Shown here in pieces: positions 10,744-17,888 of a DNA stretch of 64,000 nt. A program made the position numbers and the translations under genes. This stretch comes from Immundisolibacter sp049322795 (lineage in GTDB: Bacteria; Pseudomonadota; Gammaproteobacteria; Immundisolibacterales; Immundisolibacteraceae), in the NCBI GenBank assembly GCA_049322795.1, contig JBMOQH010000005.1:62001-126000 (forward strand), read 5' to 3'. How positions within the stretch are numbered: position 1 is the stretch's first letter; each line of letters begins with the position of its first letter. The notes below the pieces were generated by a model. The model did not search any database and was not told the DNA's origin. It worked only from the letters and a program-made list of their open reading frames with translations.

Positions 10744-11723
10744 GCGCCACCACCCTCACCTACCGCGAGGCCATGCGCGAGGCGCTGCGCGCGGCGCTGG
10801 CCGGCGACGAACGGGTGTTCCTGATGGGCGAGGACGTCGGCCGCTACGGCGGCTGCTATGCCGTGAGCAAGGGCCTGCTGGAGGAATTCGGCGAGGCGCG
10901 CGTGCGCGACACGCCACTGTCGGAATCGGCCTTCACCGGCGCCGGCATCGGTGCGGCGCTGGGCGGTCTCCTGCCGATCGTCGAGATCATGACCGTCAAC
11001 TTCAGCCTGCTGGCGCTGGACCAGATCCTGAACAACGCCGCCACGCTGCGCCACATGTCCGGCGGGCAGGTGTCGGTGCCGCTGGTGATCCGCATGGCGA
11101 CCGGCGCCGGCCGCCAGCTGGCGGCGCAGCACTCGCACAGCCTGGAGAACGTCTACGCCCACATCCCGGGCCTGAAGGTCGTCGCGCCGGCCACCGTCAC
11201 CGACGCCCGCCACATGCTGGCCGCCGCGCTGGCCGACCCGGACCCGGTGATCGTGTTCGAGCACGTCATGCTCTACAACGCCGAGGGCACGCTCGACGCG
11301 GTCGACGCGGTGCCGCTGACCGGCGCCGCCGTGCGCCGGCCGGGGCGGGACGTGAGCCTCATCACCTACGGCGGCAGCCTGCCCAAGACGCTGGCCGCCG
11401 CCGAACAGCTCACCGGCGAGGGCATCGAGGCCGAGGTCATCGATCTGCGCTGTCTGCGCCCGCTGGACGACGCCACGCTCATGGAATCGGTGCGCCGCAC
11501 CCGCCGGGCGGTGATCGTGGACGAGGGCTGGCGCAGCGGCAGCCTGGCGGCGGAGATCAGCGCCCGCATCGTCGAGCAGGCGTTCTACGACCTGGACGCC
11601 CCGCCGGCGCGCGTGTGCAGCGCCGAGGTGCCGATTCCCTACGCCAAGCATCTGGAGGACGCCGCCCTGCCGCAGGTGGACGGCATCGTTGCCGCCGCGC
11701 GCGGGGTGCTGGGGCGTGGCTGA
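10740..11723 (+). CDS. 2-oxoacid dehydrogenase E1 beta subunit
   Basis: A 327-residue transketolase-like E1 beta subunit (PdhB/AcoB type). It shows the N-terminal TYREAMREALRAAL and FLMGEDVGRYGG motifs with the TPP-activating glutamate, DTPLSESAFTGAGIGAALGG, and the C-terminal transketolase C domain (EVIDLRCLRPLDDATLMES). It starts at a GTG that overlaps the E1 alpha stop by three bases, indicating translational coupling and assembly of an alpha2-beta2 E1. The stop overlaps the E2 start. Function is decarboxylation and reductive acylation of the lipoyl arm together with E1 alpha. Confidence 0.88.
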   Translation: MSATTLTYREAMREALRAALAGDERVFLMGEDVGRYGGCYAVSKGLLEEFGEARVRDTPLSESAFTGAGIGAALGGLLPIVEIMTVNFSLLALDQILNNAATLRHMSGGQVSVPLVIRMATGAGRQLAAQHSHSLENVYAHIPGLKVVAPATVTDARHMLAAALADPDPVIVFEHVMLYNAEGTLDAVDAVPLTGAAVRRPGRDVSLITYGGSLPKTLAAAEQLTGEGIEAEVIDLRCLRPLDDATLMESVRRTRRAVIVDEGWRSGSLAAEISARIVEQAFYDLDAPPARVCSAEVPIPYAKHLEDAALPQVDGIVAAARGVLGRG

Positions 11724-13077
11724 GTTCTGCATGCCGTCGCTCGGCAGCGACATGGAAAGCGGCAAGCTGGTCGAGTGGCGCGTGCGGCCCGGCGACCGCG
11801 TGCGCCGCGGCGACATCGTGGCCGTGGTGGAAACGCAGAAGGGCGCCATCGACGTCGAGATTTTCGACAGCGGCGTGGTCGACACGCTGCTGGTGCAGCC
11901 GGGCGCCGAGGTGCCGGTCGGCACCGTGCTCGCCACCGTGCGCGGCGATGGCGAAGCGCCCGCGAAACCGGCGGCACCCAAGCCGGCCGCCAGGCCGGCC
12001 GAAGTCAGGCCGGCTGCACCGCCGCCGGGCGCCGAGGCGGCGGTCGCCCCCGTGCCGGCCGTCGTTCCCCCCGCCGGCGCCGTTCAAGCCTCTCTGCCAC
12101 CGGCCACCGGCGCAGCCGCGCCGGTGCGCGCCTCGCCGGCGGCACGGCGCCAAGCTGCCGCGCTCGGCATCGATCTGGCCACGCTGCACGGCAGCGGCCC
12201 CGGCGGTGCGGTGACGCTGGCGGACCTTCCCGCCACGGCGCCGGCGACTGGCAAACGGCCGCGCGCCGCCCCCAGCGTGCGTCAGCGCGCGCTCGAACTG
12301 GGCGTCGATCTCGCCGGCCTCACCGGCAGCGGTGCCAAGGGTGCGATCACCGTGGCGGATGTGGAGCGCGCTGCCCGCGCGGCGCCCGCCCCGGCGGCCA
12401 AGGCGCCGTTCGACCCGGATGCCATGCGCCGCGCCATCGCCGCCGCCATGACCCGCGCCAAGCGCGAGATTCCGCACTACTACCTGGCCACCACGGCCGA
12501 TTTCGAGCCGGCGCTGCGCTTCATCGAGGCGGTCAACGCCGACCGCGACCCCGACCGGCGCCTGCTGTACGCGGTGCTGCTGCTCAAGGCGACGGCGCTG
12601 GCGCTGCGCGAGGTGCCGGAACTGAACGGCTTCTGGCACGCGGACCGTTTCGAGCCGTCGACGGCGGTACACATCGGCGTGGCGGTGTCGCTGCGCCGGC
12701 GCGGCCTCATCGCCCCCGCCCTGCACGACGTGGCGGACAAGGACCTCGACACCCTGATGGCCGAACTCAAGGACCTGGTGCAGCGCGCCCGCGCCGGCGG
12801 CCTGCGCAGCTCGGAGCTGACCGACCCCACCATCACGCTGTCGAGCCTCGGCGACAACGGCGTGGAATCGGTCTACCCCATCATCACCCCGCCACAGGTG
12901 GCGGTGGTCGGGGCGGGTTCCGTGGTACGCCGGCCGTGGGTGGTGGGCGAGGGTCTGGCGGTGCGGCGCACCCTCACGCTCACCCTGGCCGGCGATCACC
13001 GCGTCAGCGACGGCCACCGCGGCGCGCTGTTCCTGGCGGCGCTGGACCGCCTGCTGCAACAACCGGAGGCGCTATGA
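11716..13077 (+). CDS. Dihydrolipoamide acyltransferase (E2) with two tandem E3-binding-like domains
   Basis: A 453-residue E2 component starting at a GTG inside the end of E1 beta. Domains in order: one lipoyl domain (residues 1-75, lipoyl lysine Lys42 in VETQKGAID), an Ala/Pro-rich linker, two peripheral-subunit-binding-like motifs (about 137-172 and 185-222, both of the pattern R..A..LG.DLA.L.GSG..GA.T.AD), and a catalytic CoA-acyltransferase domain with GDHRVSDG near residue 427 supplying the active-site His and Asp. It transfers the acyl group from lipoamide to CoA. Two binding motifs are unusual, since most bacterial E2 proteins have one. No E3 gene is present in this operon, so dihydrolipoamide dehydrogenase must be encoded elsewhere. 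Confidence 0.87.
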   Translation: MAEFCMPSLGSDMESGKLVEWRVRPGDRVRRGDIVAVVETQKGAIDVEIFDSGVVDTLLVQPGAEVPVGTVLATVRGDGEAPAKPAAPKPAARPAEVRPAAPPPGAEAAVAPVPAVVPPAGAVQASLPPATGAAAPVRASPAARRQAAALGIDLATLHGSGPGGAVTLADLPATAPATGKRPRAAPSVRQRALELGVDLAGLTGSGAKGAITVADVERAARAAPAPAAKAPFDPDAMRRAIAAAMTRAKREIPHYYLATTADFEPALRFIEAVNADRDPDRRLLYAVLLLKATALALREVPELNGFWHADRFEPSTAVHIGVAVSLRRRGLIAPALHDVADKDLDTLMAELKDLVQRARAGGLRSSELTDPTITLSSLGDNGVESVYPIITPPQVAVVGAGSVVRRPWVVGEGLAVRRTLTLTLAGDHRVSDGHRGALFLAALDRLLQQPEAL

Positions 13078-13322
13078 CCGAAGCCGAACTGCGCGAGCGG
13101 CTGCTCACCATCCTGGGCGCCATCGCCCCCGAAGCGCGCGAGACCGAGCTCGACCCCGCCGCGCCGCTGCGCGACCAGATCGACATCGATTCGATGGATT
13201 TCCTGAACTTCGTCACCGCCGTGCACAAGCAGCTCGGCGTGCCGATCCCGGAACTGGACTACCCGCGCCTGGCCAGCCTCGACGGTGCCGTGCACTACGT
13301 GATGGCGAAGCTGGCGAAATGA
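13074..13322 (+). CDS. Small acyl carrier protein (phosphopantetheine-binding)
   Basis: An 82-residue acidic protein with the helical pattern of acyl carrier proteins. Ser40 in DIDSMDFLNFV is the expected phosphopantetheine attachment site. The ATG overlaps the E2 stop by four bases (ATGA), so it is a genuine member of the dehydrogenase operon. An ACP here is unexpected: classical pyruvate and acetoin dehydrogenase operons do not carry one. It might accept acyl groups from the ligase or the E2, or be used by an oxygenase or synthase outside the window; none of this is shown by the sequence. Confidence 0.82.
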   Translation: MTEAELRERLLTILGAIAPEARETELDPAAPLRDQIDIDSMDFLNFVTAVHKQLGVPIPELDYPRLASLDGAVHYVMAKLAK

Positions 13323-13338
13323 GCCGCTGCGGGTGATG

Positions 13339-14262
13339 TCACCGCACCTCGAACACCAGCTTGCCGCGCAGGTGGCGCGATTCGCTCAGACGGTGGGCCT
13401 GCGCCGCCTGGTCGAGCCTGAAGCGGGTGATTTCCGGGACGCGCACGGCACCGGCCGCCAGCAGCGCGAGGATGCGCTCGAGGTGCGCCCGGTCGCGGCC
13501 GACCTGCGGGCGTAGCGACCGCAGGTCTGGACGTGGCGACGGCGGGGCCGTCATGCCGGACGCGATGAAGGCCGCCCGGCCGCCGGGCCGCAGCACGTCG
13601 AACGAACGCAGCGCCACGTCGCCGCCCACGGTATCGAACACCGCGTCGCAGTCGTGCACGAGCCGGGTGAAGTCCTGGGTCCGGTAGTCGATGACCTGGT
13701 CCGCGCCGAGGCTGCGCACGTAATCATGGTTGGCGGCGCTGGCGGTGGTGATGACGCGCGCCCCGATGTGTTTGGCGAGCTGGATGGCGAAGCCGGCCAC
13801 ACCGCCGGCGCCGCCGTGGATGAGGATGGTCTCGCCCGCCTGCAGGCGCAGCGTGTCCTCGATACTGACCAGCGCGGTGAGACCGATCAGGCCCACCGCG
13901 GCCGCGTGCCGATGCGAAAGCGCGGCCGGCTTGCGCGCCACGATGTCGGCCTTGATGGCGATCTTTTCGGCGTAGGCGCCCTCCTGGCCGGTGTCGCACA
14001 CGCCGAACACGGCATCGCCGATGCGCAAATCGCCCACGCCGACACCGAGCGCGCTCACCACGCCCGAAAAGTCCCGCCCCAGGACGTGCGGAAAGCGCTG
14101 GAGGTTGCCGTAGCGTCCCGCCCGCACCTGCCAGTCGGCGGCGTTGACGCTGGCGGCGTGGATGTCCACCACCACCTCGCCCGCGCCGGCCACCGGGTCC
14201 GGCAGGTCGCCATACTGCAAGACCTCAGGTCCACCGCAGCGCTCGATATAGGCTGCCTTCAT
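13339..14262 (-). CDS. Zinc-independent MDR oxidoreductase (NADPH:quinone reductase-like)
   Basis: About 307 residues of the medium-chain dehydrogenase/reductase superfamily. It begins MKAAYIERCGGPEVL, has GRDFSGVV and the nucleotide-binding motif HGGAGGVAGFAIQLAK, and lacks the catalytic and structural zinc cysteines of alcohol dehydrogenases, as in quinone oxidoreductases. A slightly longer start at 14277 is possible. It converges with the ACP gene and diverges from the lasso cyclase gene. It probably reduces a quinone or an enone with NADPH; in this setting a quinone formed by oxidation of catechols is an attractive but unproven substrate. Confidence 0.82.
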   Translation of the reverse strand: MKAAYIERCGGPEVLQYGDLPDPVAGAGEVVVDIHAASVNAADWQVRAGRYGNLQRFPHVLGRDFSGVVSALGVGVGDLRIGDAVFGVCDTGQEGAYAEKIAIKADIVARKPAALSHRHAAAVGLIGLTALVSIEDTLRLQAGETILIHGGAGGVAGFAIQLAKHIGARVITTASAANHDYVRSLGADQVIDYRTQDFTRLVHDCDAVFDTVGGDVALRSFDVLRPGGRAAFIASGMTAPPSPRPDLRSLRPQVGRDRAHLERILALLAAGAVRVPEITRFRLDQAAQAHRLSESRHLRGKLVFEVR

Positions 14263-14470
14263 CTCTGCCCCGCTCATTCACAGCTGCGCTCGAACGAGTT
14301 TAGAGCGGACGGCGCCCGTGGCGACGGAATCGACGCGAGACCCGCGACCGGGCGCCAACGCTGATTCCGGCTTCGGGCCCCGGCTGTCCGGTCGCATCAG
14401 CGCCTCGTCGATGGCGGGCACGCGCCTTGCTTGAAGCCTTGCGTCACCGGCGTGGAGTCATTCGCTTCAA

Positions 14471-16441
14471 ATGAGCGGCATCTGTGGTATCGGCCAACGG
14501 GACGCCAGCGCCACGGAACTGCGGGGGTGGCTCGACGCGCTGCTCGGCGATCTCGCCGACTTCGGCACGGTAATCCACCGTCAGCAGGAGGTGCCGCAGG
14601 TCGCCTTCGGCCAACGGCAGAGCCTGATCTACCGACGGGACTCTCTCGACCACCAGCCGGCGACCTTGGGCGACGTGTCGCTGCTGGCCGACAGCCGCTT
14701 GATGGAGCCCGAGCGCCTGGCGATGGCGCTCGGCATCGGGCCATCTGTCCGTCACGGCATGGCCGACAGCGAACTGCTTGTCGCCGCCTGGCAACAGTGG
14801 GACGAAGGCGCGCTCGACCACATCGATGGCGAGTTCTGCCTGTGCGTGTGGGACGCCGCCGCACAACGCATGACGCTTGCGCGCGATGGGCTCGGCCTGC
14901 GCCCGCTCTATTACGCGGAATGGACAGGCGGTATCGCGTTCTCCAGCAGTCTCACCGGTCTGCTGTGCCTGCCAGCGGTGGACCTTAGCCTCGACGACCA
15001 GGCCATCGCCGACTATCTGGCCACGGTGGCTCTGGCCGATGGTTCGACGCCCTACCGCGGCATCCGGCGTCTGCCCCCGGGCAGCGTGCTGACCTGGTCG
15101 CCGCAGCGGGCCGCGCGCTGGCGGCGCTACTGGAGCATCTCGACGGCGCCGCTGGTGCATTTGTCGTCGGCCGACGACTATGTGGACGCCGTCAAGGCGC
15201 GCGTCCAGACGGTGATTGCGAACTGTTGCGATACGGACCATGAGGTCGGCCTCATCCTGTCCGGCGGGCTCGACTCGTCGACGCTCGCCGGCCTGGCGGC
15301 GCCTCAACTCGCCGCGCAGGGGCGACGCCTGATCAGCGCGTCGAGCGTGCTGCCACTGGGCCACCAGGGCGCGGCGCGCGACGAGCGCGCGTTCATGGAA
15401 GCCGTCTGCGCGGCGCATCCGAACATCGTGCCGCTGTGGGTGACGGCGCCGGACGACCGCCTGCTGGACGGCGCCGACGAGGACCTGCGTCGACGGGGTC
15501 AGCCACCCTGGAACCCGTTTGCCGTGATGGACAAGGCGCTTCACTCGGCCCTGTACGACGCCGGCGCCCGGGTCATGATCGACGGCCTGCACGGCGACTC
15601 CGTATGGTCGTTCGAAAGTCCGCTGTTCGTGCTCGACTTCGCGCTGCGCGGTCGCCCGTGGCACGCCTGGCGGGAGTGGCGCGCATTCGGCCGGCGCCAC
15701 GGGATCGGCCGCCGGGGACTCGCCAAGATGACGGCGGCGGAGCTTGCACCGTGGTTGCCGCGTTTCGGCGGCGACTCGCGCCGCCGCCTCGCCGCCGATG
15801 TGGCACCGACCGCCGCGACGCTGGAACTGATCGAGCGCGCGCATCTGGCGCAGCGCGGCCGCCGACTCCGCCGTGGACGGCGACCCGCATTCACGCTGCG
15901 CGCCGCACAATGCGCCGATCTGTCCGCGGCCATCTGGCCGCAGCTGCGGGAGGAAATCGCCCGCACCGCCGCCTGGCGCGGCTTCAGCCACCGCAGCCCG
16001 CTATGGGACCGCCAGGTGGTGGTGCTGTGCCTGTCCGCGCCGCCACAGGCGCTGTATCGGGGGGGCTTCGGCCGGGCGCTGGCACGCCAGATTGGCGTCG
16101 GCATCGTGCCCGAGTTGGTGCGTACCCGCACCGACAAGGGTGCCTTCCTGCCGGATTTTCACGCTCGCGTCCTGCGCGAGCGGGACGACATCCTGGCGCG
16201 TGTCGGCTTGGCGAAACGCGGCGAACTTGCAGGGCGGTATATCGATTTCTCATTGCTGGATGCGGCGTTAGCCGCGCTGAGCGGCGAAGTCAACGTGCGC
16301 CGCTGGTCGCTCGAAGCGCAATCCCTGATCCTGCGCGGACAGGCTATGGCAGGGTTCTTGCTGCATTACGAGCGCATGCGGACCGCACGCATGGGCGGCA
16401 GGGCATCGGCCTCCCTGCTGCCACCGCCCGAGGCCGCATGA
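14471..16441 (+). CDS. Lasso peptide cyclase (asparagine-synthetase-like, C protein)
   Basis: A 656-residue asparagine-synthetase B homologue. The N-terminal glutamine-amidotransferase-like domain starts MSGICGI, so the catalytic Cys2 of true asparagine synthetases is missing, as is usual for lasso cyclases. The ATP pyrophosphatase loop is LSGGLDSST with SGGLDSS at residues 264-270. In lasso biosynthesis this enzyme adenylates the Asp or Glu side chain of the core and joins it to the new N-terminus to form the macrolactam ring. It is the first gene of the cluster, 28 bp before the precursor gene, and is followed by the ABC exporter, PqqD-like protein and B2 peptidase, which together settle the call. 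Confidence 0.9.
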   Translation: MSGICGIGQRDASATELRGWLDALLGDLADFGTVIHRQQEVPQVAFGQRQSLIYRRDSLDHQPATLGDVSLLADSRLMEPERLAMALGIGPSVRHGMADSELLVAAWQQWDEGALDHIDGEFCLCVWDAAAQRMTLARDGLGLRPLYYAEWTGGIAFSSSLTGLLCLPAVDLSLDDQAIADYLATVALADGSTPYRGIRRLPPGSVLTWSPQRAARWRRYWSISTAPLVHLSSADDYVDAVKARVQTVIANCCDTDHEVGLILSGGLDSSTLAGLAAPQLAAQGRRLISASSVLPLGHQGAARDERAFMEAVCAAHPNIVPLWVTAPDDRLLDGADEDLRRRGQPPWNPFAVMDKALHSALYDAGARVMIDGLHGDSVWSFESPLFVLDFALRGRPWHAWREWRAFGRRHGIGRRGLAKMTAAELAPWLPRFGGDSRRRLAADVAPTAATLELIERAHLAQRGRRLRRGRRPAFTLRAAQCADLSAAIWPQLREEIARTAAWRGFSHRSPLWDRQVVVLCLSAPPQALYRGGFGRALARQIGVGIVPELVRTRTDKGAFLPDFHARVLRERDDILARVGLAKRGELAGRYIDFSLLDAALAALSGEVNVRRWSLEAQSLILRGQAMAGFLLHYERMRTARMGGRASASLLPPPEAA

Positions 16442-16458
16442 GCTCAACTGAGTCCACC

Positions 16459-16463
16459 AGGAG
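16459..16463 (+). promoter_or_regulatory. Ribosome-binding site of the lasso precursor
   Basis: AGGAG five bases before the ATG at 16469. This well-placed site supports the start of the short precursor gene. Confidence 0.8.
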
Positions 16464-16468
16464 ACCGT

Positions 16469-16624
16469 ATGGAAGCCTCGAAGAACTCCGAAGTTTCGTA
16501 TCGCAGGCCCTGGGTTTCGCCCACCTGCGAGGTTTTGGATGTGGCGACCACGGCAGGTGCCGGTAACGCTGGCGAGGATTGTGCCGGGCTGAGAGGGGTC
16601 TCCGTCGGCTTATGCTCCTCCTGA
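16469..16624 (+). CDS. Lasso peptide precursor (A protein), 51 residues
   Basis: A short gene directly after the cyclase with a good AGGAG site. The leader contains SYRRPWV, giving the YxxP motif (Tyr11, Pro14) recognised by PqqD-like B1 proteins, followed by CEVLDVATT. Two cleavage points fit the rule of a Thr at position -2. If the core starts at Ala29 (AGAGNAGED...), Glu and Asp fall at core positions 8 and 9, giving a canonical 8- or 9-residue ring. If it starts at Gly30, they fall at 7 and 8. The tail runs CAGLRGVSVGLCSS, so there are two cysteines (Cys38, Cys49) and a C-terminal Ser-Ser. From memory, paeninodin has a similar EVLDV leader, an AGPG core start, Asp9, a 23-residue core and a phosphorylated C-terminal Ser, which favours the Ala29 model. 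Confidence 0.85.
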   Translation: MEASKNSEVSYRRPWVSPTCEVLDVATTAGAGNAGEDCAGLRGVSVGLCSS

Positions 16625-16775
16625 CGCGTCGAGCGATGGATGGGAGCGCGCAGGTCCCAATAAAGCCGGTCGGTGCCCGACGTCCTTCGTCCGGAGCCTC
16701 ACCGATGAGTGGCATGAAGACACCACAGCTGACCCTCTGACCGAACCCCGCCATCGGAGTCAACGATAGCCCTGC

Positions 16776-16795
16776 GGGACGGCGCAAGCCGTCCC
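16776..16795 (+). terminator. Hairpin after the precursor gene, possible attenuator
   Basis: GGGACGGC pairs perfectly with GCCGTCCC around a GCAA tetraloop, followed by CCTTT. It lies between the precursor and the nucleotidyltransferase genes. Partial termination or 3'-end protection here would raise precursor mRNA over the downstream enzymes, an arrangement known from other lasso clusters. The T-tract is short, so strength is uncertain. Confidence 0.6.
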
Positions 16796-16816
16796 CCTTT
16801 CTGCACCCGGCGGCGC

Positions 16817-17881
16817 ATGACCGCGAGTCCCCTGGCGCTCGACACCGTGGCTTGGCTGGTCGCCCTGTGCGCCGGCGGGATGCGCGGGTGGCCGTCATCG
16901 CAGCCCCCAGGCGATCCCGACCTCATGGCCGCGCTCGAGCGCCACCGCGTGACGCCGCTGGCGCTGAAACAGCTTTCGCAATCGCCCGCCATGCGCGAGT
17001 TGGAACCCGCGCTGCTGGCCGCGCAGGCCGGCAACGCGCGGCGCGCGCTCGCGAGTGTGGCGCGTCTGGCCAGCATCGGCGACGCCTTCGCGCGGGCGAA
17101 CGTGCCCTGGTGCGTGCTCAAGGGCGTGCCGCTGGCGCGGCGCCACTACGGCGACATCGCCGCCCGGCACGTTGGCGACATCGACCTGCTGGTGGCGCCC
17201 GATCGGGTCACGCAGGCGGATGCGGCGCTGCGCAGCGTCGGCTGGAGGCGCCGTGCCCTGGCGCCGGACGCGCCGCTGCCGTCGCTGCACGCCTGGCACG
17301 AGCAGCAGTACGTCGACGACGGCGAGGTCAGCCTCGAACTGCACCACCGCCTGCACCCGAACCCGCATCTGCTGCCGGTGACCACGCGCGCACTGCTCGC
17401 CGACGTCGAGCCAATCGACCTTGGCGGCCTCACGGTGCCGGTGCTCGACCCCGTCATCGACCTGCTCTACCTCGCCACGCATGGTTGCCGGCATGGCTGG
17501 TATCGCCTGATGTGGGTCTACGACATGGCCGTCATTTCGCGAAACGCCAGCCCCCGCTTCATGTCGGTGGTCGAGAACACCGCGCGCCGCCTGGGGCTCT
17601 TGGCGCCGGTGGCGCAGGGACTGCTGCTGGCGCACGAGCTGTGCGCCGCGCCCGCGCCGGCGTGGGCACGGGATCTTGGCGCCCGCTCGCCGCGAGTGCG
17701 CACCCTCATGGCCTTCGCCCGCGAAAGCCTGTGGTGTGCGCGCGACGACGACGGCAATCCGACCAATCGCACCGGTTCGTCATTGCTGGCCGCGCTCTGC
17801 CAGCGCACCGGCCCGCGCCACTGGGCATGGGAAATCGCGCTGCGCATTCGCCATGAAGCGCGGCGCCTGGCGCCGGCCTGA
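16817..17881 (+). CDS. Nucleotidyltransferase-family protein of the lasso cluster
   Basis: A 354-residue protein resembling the NTP_transf_5 family (PF14907). The segment VLKGVPLARRHYGDIAARHVGDIDLLVAP contains the LKG motif and the GDIDLLV acidic pair (near residues 119-125) expected to bind metal and nucleotide; HHRLHPNP follows. Proteins of this family accompany HPr-kinase-like enzymes in some Bacillales lasso clusters. As I recall, the one in the pseudomycoidin cluster adds hexoses to the phosphorylated terminal serine. I infer a tail-modifying role here, acting after the kinase encoded at the end of the cluster. The actual donor and chemistry are not readable from sequence. Confidence 0.75.
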   Translation: MTASPLALDTVAWLVALCAGGMRGWPSSQPPGDPDLMAALERHRVTPLALKQLSQSPAMRELEPALLAAQAGNARRALASVARLASIGDAFARANVPWCVLKGVPLARRHYGDIAARHVGDIDLLVAPDRVTQADAALRSVGWRRRALAPDAPLPSLHAWHEQQYVDDGEVSLELHHRLHPNPHLLPVTTRALLADVEPIDLGGLTVPVLDPVIDLLYLATHGCRHGWYRLMWVYDMAVISRNASPRFMSVVENTARRLGLLAPVAQGLLLAHELCAAPAPAWARDLGARSPRVRTLMAFARESLWCARDDDGNPTNRTGSSLLAALCQRTGPRHWAWEIALRIRHEARRLAPA

Positions 17882-17888
17882 GGCCGCC

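Noticed and set aside
16636..16740. A second small open frame of 34 codons after the lasso precursor
   Set aside because: It has no YxxP motif and no plausible core with Asp/Glu at ring distance, and no good ribosome-binding site.
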